Shown here: piece by piece, positions 1-10,675 of the stretch
How positions within the stretch are numbered: the stretch's first letter is position 1
How the letters are laid out: every line of letters starts with the position of its first letter
Made by a program: the position numbers and the translations under genes
Notes under the pieces: model-generated
Database searches by the model: none
What the model was told of the DNA's origin: nothing
Seen by the model: only the letters and a program-made list of their open reading frames with translations
Source: Streptomyces sp. AC512_CC834
GTDB taxonomy: Bacteria > Actinomycetota > Actinomycetes > Streptomycetales > Streptomycetaceae
Reading direction: 5' to 3'
DNA: 64,000 nt
Assembly (NCBI RefSeq): GCF_019049325.1
Contig: NZ_JAGMUO010000034.1
Location: forward strand, 95,620 to 159,619

Positions 1-599
1 GCCAGTTTCTCGTGGTGCCGGGCGAGGTAGCGGGTGGCGGCCTGGTTGGTGATCGCGCGCTGGCCGCAGAACAGGAACGCGGGCCGGGCCTCGCGCCGGT
101 CCCCGGCGGTGAGGCGGGCCAGGAGTACGTACTCGGTGACGCCCGCGTCCATGCGGTAGCGCTCGCCGCCGATCTGGAAGGCGCCGCGGTCCGGGCCGGG
201 TTCCGGGTCGACGTTCATCCGCACCCCGGGCAGCATGGCCGCCATGTGAGCGACCATACGCCGGTTCGAACCGGGGCCGCCCACGCAGAACTCCGTCCGC
301 TCGCCGAAGCCCTGGCTGACCATGTCCTGGGTCACCACCTGGACATGCGCCCCGCACTCCTTGACCAGCGCCGAGAGTTCCAGCAGCGCGAAGACGTCGA
401 AACGGTGGATCGCCGGCTCGGAGGCGGCGGGGTCCCGGTTGACGACGAGCAGCGACTCGGAACTGTCGGGCAGCCCGAAGAACGCCTGCTTGCGCCGGAG
501 TTTCCGATTCCACAGATAGGTACGGGCGAGCCAGCCCAGCGTGGCGCTGAGGCCCGCCGCGACCACACCCAGGACGATGTTGCGTACGTCGTCAGTCAT
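1..599 (-). CDS. Membrane-anchored conserved protein of unknown function (3' end outside window)
   Basis: An open frame begins at the ATG at 599 and runs off the left edge (about 199 codons seen). Residues about 5-30 form one hydrophobic stretch ending in WLARTYLW followed by basic residues NRKLRRK, so the protein is probably anchored by an N-terminal membrane segment with a soluble cytoplasmic part. The soluble part has alternating hydrophobic beta-type stretches (SLLVVNRDP, CGAHVQVVTQD, YVLLARLTAGD) and reads like a Rossmann-like fold, but I cannot name a family. Codon use matches the neighbours. Function unknown. Confidence 0.6.
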   Translation of the reverse strand, partial: MTDDVRNIVLGVVAAGLSATLGWLARTYLWNRKLRRKQAFFGLPDSSESLLVVNRDPAASEPAIHRFDVFALLELSALVKECGAHVQVVTQDMVSQGFGERTEFCVGGPGSNRRMVAHMAAMLPGVRMNVDPEPGPDRGAFQIGGERYRMDAGVTEYVLLARLTAGDRREARPAFLFCGQRAITNQAATRYLARHHEKL

Positions 600-739
600 G
601 GGCGGGCATGCTAGCGGGCATCCGCGTACCTGTGTTCGACGGGCCGCGGTGCCCCGGCGCACCCGGCCTCGTCGTGTGCTCCTGACGTGGCCATGACGAT
701 CAACTAAGCTGCCCGAACGGCCTTTCCCTGGAGGTGCGG

Positions 740-2599
740 ATGCGTCGCCCTGTCGCACGGAATCTGACGGTCCTGGCGGTCTCGGCCGCCGTGGTGGTCT
801 CGGTGGGAGCGGCGGCGCCGCCCACGCGGCAGAGCGGGCCCGCCGACCGGGTCGGGCCCGCCGACCGGGTCGGGCCCACAGACCGGGGCAGGCCCACCGC
901 GCCCAAGACTCCCGTCGCCGTCGGGTACGGCGGCGCGGTCGCCAGCGTCGACCGGGACGCCTCGGCCGCCGGCATCGAGGTGCTGCGCAAGGGCGGCAAC
1001 GCCGTCGACGCCGCCGTGGCGACCGCGGCCGCGCTCGGCGTCACCGAGCCCTACTCCGCCGGCGTCGGAGGCGGCGGCTTCTTCGTCTACTACGACGCGG
1101 GGTCCCGCACCGTGCGCACCATCGACGGCCGCGAGACCGCGCCGCTCACCGCCGACGAGACGCTCTTCACGGAGAACGGCGAGCCCCTCGCCTTCGCCGA
1201 CGCCGTCACCAGCGGCCTGTCCGTGGGCACGCCGGGCACCCCGGCCACCTGGCAGACCGCGCTCGACCGGTGGGGCAGCCGCAGGCTCTCCTCGGTACTC
1301 GAGCCCGCCGAGCGGCTCGCCCGGCACGGCTTCACCGTCGACGAGACCTTCCGCTCCCAGACCGCCTCCAACGAGCAGCGGTTCCGCTACTTCCCGGACA
1401 CCGCCGAGCTGTTCCTGCCGGACGGTGAACTCCCGGCCGTCGGTTCCACGTTCAAGAACCCCGACCTGGCGCGCACCTACAAGGAGCTGGGCCGCAAGGG
1501 CGTCGGTGAGATCTACCACGGCGAACTCGGCGAGGACATCGTCGCCGCCGTCAACAAGCCGCCCGTCGACCCGGACTCCGACTGGAACGCCCGCCCCGGC
1601 GACCTGTCCGCCAAGGACCTCGCCGCCTACGAGGCCAAGCTCCAGGCGCCCACGAGGACCTCGTACCGCGGCCTGAACGTCTACTCCATCGCGCCCTCCT
1701 CCTCCGGCGGCACCACGGTCGGCGAGGCCCTCAACATCCTGGAGCGCACCGACCTCTCGAAGGCGGACAAGGCCGGCTATCTGCACCGCTTCATCGAGGC
1801 CGGCCGCATCGCGTTCGCCGACCGAGGGCGCTGGGTCGGCGACCCGGCCTTCGAGGACGTACCGACGAAGGAACTGCTGTCGCAGCGGTACGCCGACTCG
1901 CGCGAGTGCCTGATCAAGGACGACGCGGTGCTCACCAGCCCCCTCGCGCCCGGCGACCCGAGGCACCCGGCAGACTGCGCGGCAGGCGGCACCGCGGCGC
2001 CGACGACGTACGAGGGCGAGAGCACCACGCACCTGACGGTGGCCGACAAGTGGGGGAACGTCGTCGCCTACACGCTCACCATCGAGCAGACCGGCGGCAG
2101 CGGCATCACCGTGCCCGGTCGCGGCTTCCTGCTCAACAACGAGCTGACGGACTTCTCCTTCGCCCCCGCCAACCCGGCCGTCCACGACCCGAACCTGCCA
2201 GGACCCGGCAAGCGCCCGCGGTCCTCGATCGCGCCGACGATCGTCCTGGACCGGCACCACAAGCCGGTCGTGGCCCTCGGTTCGCCCGGCGGCGCCACCA
2301 TCATCACCACCGTGCTCCAGACGCTCACCGGCTTCGTCGACCGCGGACTCCCGCTCGTCGACGCCATCGCGGCGCCGCGCGCCAGCCAGCGCAACGCGGC
2401 CCGGACCGAGCTGGAACCCGGCCTCTACGACAGCGACGTACGGGCGGAGCTGGAGGCCCTCGGGCACTCCTTCAAGCTCAACCCCGAGATCGGCGCCGCG
2501 ACCGGCGTACAGCGGCTGCCGGGCGGCAGGTGGCTGGCCGCCGCGGAGAAGGAACGCCGCGGCGGCGGCTCGGCGATGGTGGTGTGGCCGGTGCGCTAG
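740..2599 (+). CDS. ggt: Secreted gamma-glutamyltransferase
   Basis: Cleaves gamma-glutamyl amides such as glutathione and transfers or hydrolyses the glutamyl group outside the cell. The N-terminus is basic (RRPVARN) followed by a hydrophobic run, a Sec signal peptide without a lipobox. The precursor is 619 aa. The Ntn-hydrolase motif STTHLTVAD supplies the autocleavage Thr (about residue 429) that becomes the N-terminal nucleophile of the small subunit. The downstream LLNNELTDF, PSSSGGTT and GSPGGA motifs of the family are present. I chose ATG 740 because the GGAGG at 730-734 fits it, whereas the GTG at 734 lies inside that Shine-Dalgarno sequence. The gene converges on the Clp gene with only 7 bp between. 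Confidence 0.92.
   Translation: MRRPVARNLTVLAVSAAVVVSVGAAAPPTRQSGPADRVGPADRVGPTDRGRPTAPKTPVAVGYGGAVASVDRDASAAGIEVLRKGGNAVDAAVATAAALGVTEPYSAGVGGGGFFVYYDAGSRTVRTIDGRETAPLTADETLFTENGEPLAFADAVTSGLSVGTPGTPATWQTALDRWGSRRLSSVLEPAERLARHGFTVDETFRSQTASNEQRFRYFPDTAELFLPDGELPAVGSTFKNPDLARTYKELGRKGVGEIYHGELGEDIVAAVNKPPVDPDSDWNARPGDLSAKDLAAYEAKLQAPTRTSYRGLNVYSIAPSSSGGTTVGEALNILERTDLSKADKAGYLHRFIEAGRIAFADRGRWVGDPAFEDVPTKELLSQRYADSRECLIKDDAVLTSPLAPGDPRHPADCAAGGTAAPTTYEGESTTHLTVADKWGNVVAYTLTIEQTGGSGITVPGRGFLLNNELTDFSFAPANPAVHDPNLPGPGKRPRSSIAPTIVLDRHHKPVVALGSPGGATIITTVLQTLTGFVDRGLPLVDAIAAPRASQRNAARTELEPGLYDSDVRAELEALGHSFKLNPEIGAATGVQRLPGGRWLAAAEKERRGGGSAMVVWPVR
836..889 (+). repeat. 18-bp tandem repeat in the ggt leader region
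   Basis: Two exact copies of an 18-bp unit starting GGGCCCGCCGAC (836-853, 854-871) plus a degenerate third copy (872-889). It is in frame and encodes the GPADRV-type repeat just after the signal peptide of the gamma-glutamyltransferase, so copy number changes would only alter a linker. Confidence 0.8.
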
Positions 2600-2606
2600 C
2601 CGGGAC

Positions 2607-5135
<2,529 letters not shown>

Positions 5136-5318
5136 CGTTACCGGTCCTCCGCTGCTTCGCTGATCGGCGTGCCGGGGCCGGGTAACCGGTCGGCCTGCGG
5201 TCATGCCCAACATGACACGTTCTGTCCCACCGGGCATGCCGGGAAGCGGGCGGGGCGCAGGCGGGAAGCAGTCGGGATGCGGGAAGGCCGGGGAGCCCGG
5301 AGCGGGGCCGTGCCGCGG

Positions 5319-5366
5319 CTCAGCAGCTCAGCAGCTCAGCAGCTCAGCAGCTCAGCAGCTCAGCAG
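5319..5366. repeat. 8-bp tandem repeat, six perfect copies
   Basis: The unit CTCAGCAG is repeated six times without change, followed by two degenerate copies (CTCAGTGG, CTCAGAGG) that run into the stop codon region of the methionine aminopeptidase gene. It lies between map and the Clp gene, about 180 bp upstream of the Clp start. Each unit junction contains the palindrome AGCT. Confidence 0.92.
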
Positions 5367-5375
5367 CTCAGTGGC

Positions 5376-6152
5376 TCAGAGGCCGCTCCGCGACGTCAGG
5401 ACGCGCGGACCGCTGTCCGTGATCGCCACGGTGTGCTCCACGTGCGCAGCCCGGCTGCCGTCGTTCGTGCGCAGGGTCCAGCCGTCGGGAGCCGCGTGGT
5501 AGTCGTCCCGCCCGCCGGCGGTCAGCATGGGCTCGATGGCGATGACCATGCCGTGCCGCAGGGGCAGTCCCCGTCCCGGCCGGCCCTCGTTGGGCACGCC
5601 CGGGTCCTCGTGCATGTGCCGGCCGATGCCGTGGCCGCCGAAGTCCTCCATGATGCCGTAGCCGCCCGCCCGGCACACCGTGCCGATCGCGTGGGCGATG
5701 TCGCCGATGCGATGACCGACGACCGCCGCCCCGATGCCCGCCTCGAGGGCCCGTTCCGCGGTCTCGATCAGCGTCGTGTCCGCCGCGCGCGGCGTGCCGA
5801 CGACGAAGCTGAGCGCCGAGTCGCCGGCCCAGCCGTCCAGCGTCGCGCCGCAGTCGATGGAGACGAGGTCCCCGTCGCGCAGCCGGTAGCCGTCCGGGAT
5901 GCCGTGCACGATCGCGTCGTTCACCGACGCGCAGATGACGCCCGGGAAGGGCGTCGGCGCGAAGGAGGGCCGGTAGCCGAGGAACGGCGAGCCCGCGCCC
6001 GCCTCCCGCAGTACCTCGTGCGCCACCGCGTCCAGCTCCAGCAGGGATACTCCGACGTCCGCGGCCTGCCGTACGGCGGTCAGGGCGCGCGCGACGACCT
6101 GGCCGGCCGCGTGCATGGCGTCGATCGATGTGTCCGTCTTCAGTTCCACCAT
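5376..6152 (-). CDS. map: Methionine aminopeptidase, type I
   Basis: Removes the initiator methionine from nascent proteins. At 258 aa it is the usual length for the pita-bread fold without an N-terminal zinc extension. All metal ligands are visible: Asp100 and Asp111 (SIDCGATLDGWAGDS), His174 (GGHGIGRHMHEDP), Glu207 (IAIEPML) and Glu239 (HVEHTVAI), with His83 in the NDAIVHGIP segment. Streptomyces usually carry more than one map, and this one is probably the accessory copy because it is not beside adk/secY/infA. It is divergent from a small Xre regulator and looks leaderless (see the promoter at 6160-6165). Confidence 0.92.
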   Translation of the reverse strand: MVELKTDTSIDAMHAAGQVVARALTAVRQAADVGVSLLELDAVAHEVLREAGAGSPFLGYRPSFAPTPFPGVICASVNDAIVHGIPDGYRLRDGDLVSIDCGATLDGWAGDSALSFVVGTPRAADTTLIETAERALEAGIGAAVVGHRIGDIAHAIGTVCRAGGYGIMEDFGGHGIGRHMHEDPGVPNEGRPGRGLPLRHGMVIAIEPMLTAGGRDDYHAAPDGWTLRTNDGSRAAHVEHTVAITDSGPRVLTSRSGL

Positions 6153-6154
6153 GC

Positions 6155-6180
6155 CAATTACTATACCGGTATTTGAATTG
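6155..6180. promoter_or_regulatory. Dyad and -10 region of map; candidate operator
   Basis: A 26-bp dyad reads CAATT-N3-ATACCGGTAT-N3-AATTG and sits two bases upstream of the map start codon. On the minus strand it contains TATAGT (6165-6160) seven bases before the ATG, the geometry of a leaderless Streptomyces promoter. CCGGTATT occurs here (6166-6173) and again at 6232-6239 in the divergent regulator promoter, suggesting one regulator sees both sites. Confidence 0.5.
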
Positions 6181-6231
6181 GAATCGCGACGGGGTTGCGA
6201 TGAGATCCGCGACCGGGTCCGGTACGGGAAC

Positions 6232-6250
6232 CCGGTATTACAATGACGCC
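6232..6250 (+). promoter_or_regulatory. Leaderless promoter of the small Xre gene
   Basis: TACAAT at 6239-6244 lies six bases before the ATG at 6251, so transcription probably starts at the A of the start codon. It overlaps a second CCGGTATT (6232-6239) matching the one in the map dyad. Confidence 0.5.
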
Positions 6251-6502
6251 ATGGTACGCACCCCTCTGACCCCCGAAGAGCGCGAGCGCGGCGAGCAGCT
6301 CGGCCGCCTGCTCCGCGCGGCCCGCGGCGAACGGAGCATGACGGCGGTCGCCGCCGAGGCCGGCATCTCCGCCGAGACCCTGCGCAAGATCGAGACCGGC
6401 CGGGCGCCCACCCCGGCGTTCTTCACGGTGGCCGCGCTGGCCCGCGCGCTGGGGCTGTCCATGGACGAGCTGGTGGGCAGGTGCGTGCCCGTACCCGCCT
6501 GA
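6251..6502 (+). CDS. Small Xre-family HTH regulator
   Basis: An 83-aa protein that is almost entirely one Cro/C1-type helix-turn-helix (about residues 17-75): LGRLLRAARGERSMTAVAAEAGIS then AETLRKIETGRAPTPAFFTVAALARALGLSMDEL. There is no ligand domain. It is divergent from map with a shared CCGGTATT element at both promoters, which suggests autoregulation and control of map. A longer in-frame extension to 6128 would run through the intergenic promoter elements, so I start at the ATG at 6251. Its true target is unknown. Confidence 0.8.
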   Translation: MVRTPLTPEERERGEQLGRLLRAARGERSMTAVAAEAGISAETLRKIETGRAPTPAFFTVAALARALGLSMDELVGRCVPVPA

Positions 6503-6508
6503 GGCGCC

Positions 6509-6530
6509 CGCACTCACCCACAGGAGTGCG
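6509..6530 (+). terminator. Weak hairpin after the small Xre gene
   Basis: CGCACTC (6509-6515) pairs with GAGTGCG (6524-6530) across an 8-base loop, directly after the regulator stop codon. There is no T tract, so this is a low-confidence terminator. Confidence 0.3.
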
Positions 6531-6566
6531 AAACATGATCGACACCGCGCCTTGACGACGATGGTC

Positions 6567-6630
6567 TTGGCAAGCCCGTCCGGCCAGGCTTACGTTCGTC
6601 CCTCTACGGCCTGCTCTACGGGCGTAGAGG
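6567..6630 (+). promoter_or_regulatory. Promoter and inverted repeat upstream of the pyrimidine/hydantoin cluster
   Basis: TTGGCA (6567-6572) and TACGTT (6591-6596) are 18 bp apart. Immediately after, CCTCTACG (6601-6608) is the exact inverse of CGTAGAGG (6623-6630), with another CTCTACG in the loop. The repeat would overlie the transcription start or form a hairpin in the leader of the nitrilase gene. It is a candidate operator, possibly for the PucR regulator in the cluster. Confidence 0.4.
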
Positions 6631-6658
6631 CTCTGACGTCGTGTCGAAGGAGCAGCTC

Positions 6659-7501
6659 ATGGCCAACGTCGTACGTGCCGCTCTCGTCCAGGCCACCTGG
6701 ACCGGCGACACCGAGTCCATGGTGGCGAAACACGAGGAGCACGCCCGCGAGGCGGCCCGGCGGGGCGCGAGGATCATCGGGTTCCAGGAGGTCTTCAACG
6801 CCCCCTACTTCTGCCAGGTCCAGGACCCCGGGCACTACCGCTGGGCCGAGCCCGTGCCCGACGGGCCGACCACCAGCCGTATGCGGGCCCTCGCCCGCGA
6901 GACCGGCATGGTGATCGTCGTCCCCGTCTTCGAGGTCGAGCAGCCCGGCTTCTACTACAACACCGCGGCCGTGATCGACGCCGACGGCACCGTCCTCGGC
7001 ACCTACCGCAAGCATCACATCCCGCAGGTCAAGGGCTTCTGGGAGAAGTTCTACTTCCGCCCCGGCAACCTCGGCTGGCCGGTCTTCGACACCGCCGTCG
7101 GCAAGGTCGGCGTGTACATCTGCTACGACCGGCACTTCCCGGAGGGCTGGCGCCAACTCGGCCTCGGCGGCGCCCAACTGGTGTACAACCCGTCCGCCAC
7201 CCACCGCGGCCTCTCCGCCCACCTGTGGCAGCTCGAGCAGCCCGCGGCGGCCGTCGCCAACGAGTACTTCGTCGCCGCGATCAACCGCGTCGGCGTCGAG
7301 GAGTACGGGGACAACGACTTCTACGGCACCTCGTACTTCGTGGACCCGCGCGGGCAGTTCGTCGGCGACCTCGCCAGCGACACCAAGGAGGAACTCGTCG
7401 TCCGCGACCTGGACTTCGACCTCGTCGACGAGGTCCGGCAGCAGTGGGCCTTCTACCGCGACCGCCGGCCCGACGCCTACGAGGGGCTGGTGCGGCCGTG
7501 A
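6659..7501 (+). CDS. Nitrilase-family amidohydrolase (beta-ureidopropionase/N-carbamoylase type), copy 1
   Basis: Predicted to hydrolyse an N-carbamoyl amino acid such as N-carbamoyl-beta-alanine to the amino acid, CO2 and ammonia, the third step of reductive pyrimidine or hydantoin breakdown. The 280-aa protein has the nitrilase triad Glu44 (GFQEVF), Lys118 (YRKHHIP) and Cys155 (VYICYDRH), plus the WLQLEQPAAAVAN-like helix of this subgroup. ATG 6659 is used because AAGGAG lies six bases upstream; the GTG at 6641 lies just before that site. The stop overlaps the GTG start of the aminotransferase, so the two are co-translated. A paralogue of equal length lies at 10676. Confidence 0.88.
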   Translation: MANVVRAALVQATWTGDTESMVAKHEEHAREAARRGARIIGFQEVFNAPYFCQVQDPGHYRWAEPVPDGPTTSRMRALARETGMVIVVPVFEVEQPGFYYNTAAVIDADGTVLGTYRKHHIPQVKGFWEKFYFRPGNLGWPVFDTAVGKVGVYICYDRHFPEGWRQLGLGGAQLVYNPSATHRGLSAHLWQLEQPAAAVANEYFVAAINRVGVEEYGDNDFYGTSYFVDPRGQFVGDLASDTKEELVVRDLDFDLVDEVRQQWAFYRDRRPDAYEGLVRP

Positions 7502-8781
7502 CCCGTGACCTCTTCGCCCGCCACCGCGCCGTCCTGCCCGACTGGCTCGCCCTCTACTACGAGGACCCGCTGGAGATCACCCACGGCGAGGGCCGCCACG
7601 TCTGGGACGCGGCAGGCAACAAGTACCTCGACTTCTTCGGCGGCATCCTCACCACGATGACCGCGCACGCCCTGCCCGAGGTGACCAAGGCCGTCGCCGA
7701 TCAGGCCGGGCGCATCATCCACTCCTCGACCCTCTACCTCAACCGGCCGATGGTCGAACTCGCCGAACGCGTCGCCCAGCTTTCCGGCATCCCCGACGCC
7801 CGCGTCTTCTTCACCACCTCCGGCACCGAGGCCAACGACACCGCCCTGCTGCTCGCCACCGCCCACCGGCGCAGCAACACCGTCCTGGCGATGCGCAACA
7901 GCTACCACGGCCGCTCCTTCAGCGCCGTCGGCATCACCGGCAACCGCGGCTGGTCCCCGACCTCCCTCTCCCCGCTCCAGACCCTCTACGTCCACGGCGG
8001 CGTCCGCACCCGCGGCCCGTACGCGCACCTGGGCGACCGGGAGTTCATCGACGCCTGCGTCGACGACCTGCTTGACCTGCTCGGCCACACCCGCGCCCCC
8101 GCCGCGCTGATCGCCGAACCCGTCCAGGGCGTCGGCGGCTTCACCTCCCCGCCCGACGGGCTGTACGCCGCCTTCCGCGAGGTGCTGCGCGAGCGGGGCA
8201 TCCTGTGGATCGCCGACGAGGTGCAGACCGGCTGGGGCCGCACCGGCGAGCACTTCTGGGGCTGGCAGGCACACGGGAGAAGCGGACCGCCGGACATCGT
8301 CACCTTCGCCAAGGGCATCGGCAACGGCATGTCGGTCGGCGGCGTCATCGCCCGCGCCGAGATCATGAACTGCCTGGACGCCAACAGCATCTCCACCTTC
8401 GGTGGCACCCAGGTCACCATGGCGGCCGGCCTCGCCAACCTCACGTACCTGCTGGAGCACGACCTCCAGGGCAACGCCCGGCGCGTCGGCGGACTGCTCA
8501 TCGAACGGCTGCGGGCCGTCGCCGCCCAGGTGCCGCACGTACGGGAGGTGCGCGGGCGCGGGCTGATGATCGGCGTCGAGCTGACCCGGCCCGGCACCGA
8601 CGAGGCCGCACCCGAGGCGGCGTCCACCGTGCTGGAGGAGGCCCGCGCGGGCGGGCTGCTCATCGGCAAGGGCGGCGGCCACAGCACCAGCGTCCTGCGC
8701 GTCGCCCCGCCGATGTCCCTCACCGTCGCGGAGGCCGAGGAGGGCGCCGCGATCCTCGAACGCGCTCTGCGGAGCATCTGA
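7498..8781 (+). CDS. Class III PLP-dependent aminotransferase (omega-amino acid type)
   Basis: A 427-aa fold-type I aminotransferase. The PLP-binding Lys is in FAKGIGNGMSVGG, preceded by the IADEVQTGWGRTGEHF aspartate motif and the TSGTEAND phosphate-binding loop. In this operon the likely donor is beta-alanine, 3-aminoisobutyrate or another omega-amino acid released by the neighbouring amidohydrolase, giving malonate semialdehyde. I start at GTG 7498, which overlaps the previous stop as GTGA; a longer frame to 7225 only overlaps the nitrilase gene. The substrate is inferred from context. Confidence 0.87.
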   Translation: MTRDLFARHRAVLPDWLALYYEDPLEITHGEGRHVWDAAGNKYLDFFGGILTTMTAHALPEVTKAVADQAGRIIHSSTLYLNRPMVELAERVAQLSGIPDARVFFTTSGTEANDTALLLATAHRRSNTVLAMRNSYHGRSFSAVGITGNRGWSPTSLSPLQTLYVHGGVRTRGPYAHLGDREFIDACVDDLLDLLGHTRAPAALIAEPVQGVGGFTSPPDGLYAAFREVLRERGILWIADEVQTGWGRTGEHFWGWQAHGRSGPPDIVTFAKGIGNGMSVGGVIARAEIMNCLDANSISTFGGTQVTMAAGLANLTYLLEHDLQGNARRVGGLLIERLRAVAAQVPHVREVRGRGLMIGVELTRPGTDEAAPEAASTVLEEARAGGLLIGKGGGHSTSVLRVAPPMSLTVAEAEEGAAILERALRSI

Positions 8782-8831
8782 GAACGCACGCGCCCCGCGG
8801 AGCGAACGAGAACGCACGCGCCCTGCGGAGC
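8758..8831 (+). repeat. Degenerate ~28-bp direct repeats spanning the end of the aminotransferase gene
   Basis: The segments at 8780-8803 and 8808-8831 (beginning GAGAACGCACGCGCCC and ending GCGGAGC) match in 23 of 24 positions. The last codons of the aminotransferase (8758-8776) look like a third, more diverged copy. The repeat therefore appears to have grown from the gene end into the spacer before the pucR-type gene. Confidence 0.7.
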
Positions 8832-8881
8832 ACCCGACCGCAGCGTCCCGAGCGCGCATCCCGAGCAGAGGAACCGCCGCC

Positions 8882-10528
8882 ATGACCTCCACCCCGCAGA
8901 CCCTGGACCAGCAGCCGCCCTGGGAACCCGCCCTGTCGGTCCGTCAGGTCCTCGGTCTCGAACGGGTGCTGGCCGGGCAGCCCGAGGTGGTGGCCGGCGC
9001 ACACCGGCTCGACCGGCCCGTGCGCTGGGTGCACGTCGCCGAGGCCGCCGACGTCGGCGTGATGCTCAGCGGCGGCGAGATGGTGCTCACCACCGGCGTG
9101 CTGCTCGCCGGTGACGAGGACAAGCAAGGCGAGTACGTCCGCTCCCTGGACCGCGCCGAGGCCGCGGCCGTCGTGCTCGGCCTCGGCCGCGCCTTCCCCG
9201 CCCCGCCCGAGGTGATGCGCCGGGCGGCCGAGCGGTGCGGACTGCCCATGGTCGTCCTGCACCGGCCCTTCCCGTTCGCTGAGCTGACCGAGGAGGTGCA
9301 GTCCCGGCTGCTGCGGCGCAAGTTCGCCGCCGTCAGCCTCTCCGAGGCCGTACGCACCGAACTGACCGGACTGATCACCGCGGGCGCCCCGGTGCAGCGC
9401 CTGCTCGACGAGGTGGCCCGGCACGGCGGCTGCCCGGTCGTCGTCACCAACCTCGCCCACCGCGTCCTCGCCACGGCGGGGGAGCGGCCCGCCGTCGACG
9501 ACGTGCTCCGCGACTGGGAGCGCATCGCCCGCCAGGCCGGGGCCGGGTCCGCCGACGGCTGGATCCGCGCCGAGCTGAGCTGCCGCGGCGAGCGCTGGGG
9601 GCGGCTGGTGCTGTGCGGCTACGGCGGGGACCGCGCCGCCGGACGGCTGCTCGCCGACCGCGCCGCCGAGGCCCTCGTCCTGCACCGCATGCTCGCCGGT
9701 GACGGCACCCACGTCCAGGGCTCCGGCGGCACGGGCGGCACGGGCGGCACGGGCGGCACGGGCGGCTCCTGGGACTCCTGGGAGGAGCAGTCCGCGCGGA
9801 GCCTGCTCACCGACCTGGTCAGCGGGGCCGTACCGGCGCGCCAACTGCTGTCCCGGGCCCGCGCCGCCGGACTGCCGGTCAACCGGCGCGTCTTCGTCCC
9901 CCTCGTCGTCCGCGAGCGGCAGCCCGCCCGCCCGGCCCGGGTGCTGCGGCTGCTGGGCCTGCCGGGAATCGCCGCGCGTCTCGCCGACGACCGCGTCGCC
10001 GTCCTGCTCAGCCTCGCCCCCGACCAGGACGCCAGGGCGCTGACCGCCCACTTCGCGACCCGGCTGCGCTCGGAACCGGACTCCTGCCACGCCGTGGTCG
10101 CGGCGGCCGACGCCCGCGCCGACTGGGCCGACGTACCCGCGGGACTGCGCGAGGCCCAGCACGTCGCCGACGCCGTCGCCGACTCCCCGGCACCCCTGGA
10201 CCTGCCGCCCGTCGTGCGCCTGCGCGACATCCACCTGCGCGGCCTGGTCCGGCTGCTGCGCGACGACCCGCACGTCCAGTCCTTCGCCGAGCGCGAGCTG
10301 GACGGACTGCTGCGCGGCCCCGACGAGGACCTGCTGTCCGTGTTGCGCACCTACCTCGCCACCGGACGCAACAAGTCCCGCACAGCCCAGCTCCACCACG
10401 TCTCCCGGCCCGCCCTCTACCGCCGCCTGGAGGCCATACAGGGCCGCCTCGACGTCGACCTCGACGACTTCGAACAAGCCGCCTCCGTCCACATCGCGCT
10501 CCTCGCCCACGACGCGCAACAGGGGTGA
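8882..10528 (+). CDS. PucR-family transcriptional regulator
   Basis: A 548-aa activator of the PucR/CdaR class. The N-terminal purine-catabolism-type sensing domain (about 15-140) begins VRQVLGLERVLAGQPEVVAGAHRLDRPVRWVH-like, a hallmark of the family. A central GGDEF-like region follows, and the C-terminal HTH is at about 480-535 (LLSVLRTYLATGRNKSRTAQ...RPALYRRLEAIQ). It sits between the aminotransferase and the second nitrilase, so control of nitrogen-compound catabolism in this cluster is the likely role. ATG 8882 has AGAGGA upstream. The protein carries a Gly-Thr-Gly linker at about 281-296 encoded by a 9-bp tandem repeat. Confidence 0.87.
   Translation: MTSTPQTLDQQPPWEPALSVRQVLGLERVLAGQPEVVAGAHRLDRPVRWVHVAEAADVGVMLSGGEMVLTTGVLLAGDEDKQGEYVRSLDRAEAAAVVLGLGRAFPAPPEVMRRAAERCGLPMVVLHRPFPFAELTEEVQSRLLRRKFAAVSLSEAVRTELTGLITAGAPVQRLLDEVARHGGCPVVVTNLAHRVLATAGERPAVDDVLRDWERIARQAGAGSADGWIRAELSCRGERWGRLVLCGYGGDRAAGRLLADRAAEALVLHRMLAGDGTHVQGSGGTGGTGGTGGTGGSWDSWEEQSARSLLTDLVSGAVPARQLLSRARAAGLPVNRRVFVPLVVRERQPARPARVLRLLGLPGIAARLADDRVAVLLSLAPDQDARALTAHFATRLRSEPDSCHAVVAAADARADWADVPAGLREAQHVADAVADSPAPLDLPPVVRLRDIHLRGLVRLLRDDPHVQSFAERELDGLLRGPDEDLLSVLRTYLATGRNKSRTAQLHHVSRPALYRRLEAIQGRLDVDLDDFEQAASVHIALLAHDAQQG
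9725..9760 (+). repeat. 9-bp in-frame tandem repeat in the PucR-type gene
   Basis: Four copies of GGCGGCACG, encoding repeated Gly-Gly-Thr in the linker between the sensor and middle domains of the regulator. Confidence 0.85.
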
Positions 10529-10568
10529 CACCGTGCAATGCCCGACCCCCGCAGACGTGACACCGTGC
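10525..10568 (+). promoter_or_regulatory. Direct repeat upstream of the second nitrilase; candidate regulator site
   Basis: GTGACACCGTGC occurs at 10525-10536 (overlapping the pucR-type stop codon) and again at 10557-10568, 32 bp apart, close to three helical turns. TAGTCT at 10595-10600 could be the -10 element. Two identical sites in front of a catabolic operon suggest cooperative regulator binding. Confidence 0.4.
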
Positions 10569-10606
10569 CACTCATTTCGGCCACCCGCCGTCCCTAGTCT
10601 CGCCGT

Positions 10607-10651
10607 ACACCGAGCGCCACACCGAGCGCCACACCGAGCGCCACACCGAGC
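10607..10651 (+). repeat. 12-bp tandem repeat in the leader of the second nitrilase gene
   Basis: The unit ACACCGAGCGCC occurs three times in full plus nine bases of a fourth copy, between the likely -10 element and the ribosome-binding site of the gene at 10676. It is not translated. Confidence 0.88.
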
Positions 10652-10675
10652 GAATCGAGCGAGTGGAGGCCGAAG

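Noticed and set aside
704..2467. 587-codon minus-strand frame opposite ggt
   Set aside because: Shadow of a well-supported gene; repetitive Gly/Val/Arg composition.
5319..5382. CRISPR-like array
   Set aside because: Units are 8 bp with no spacers; a simple tandem repeat.
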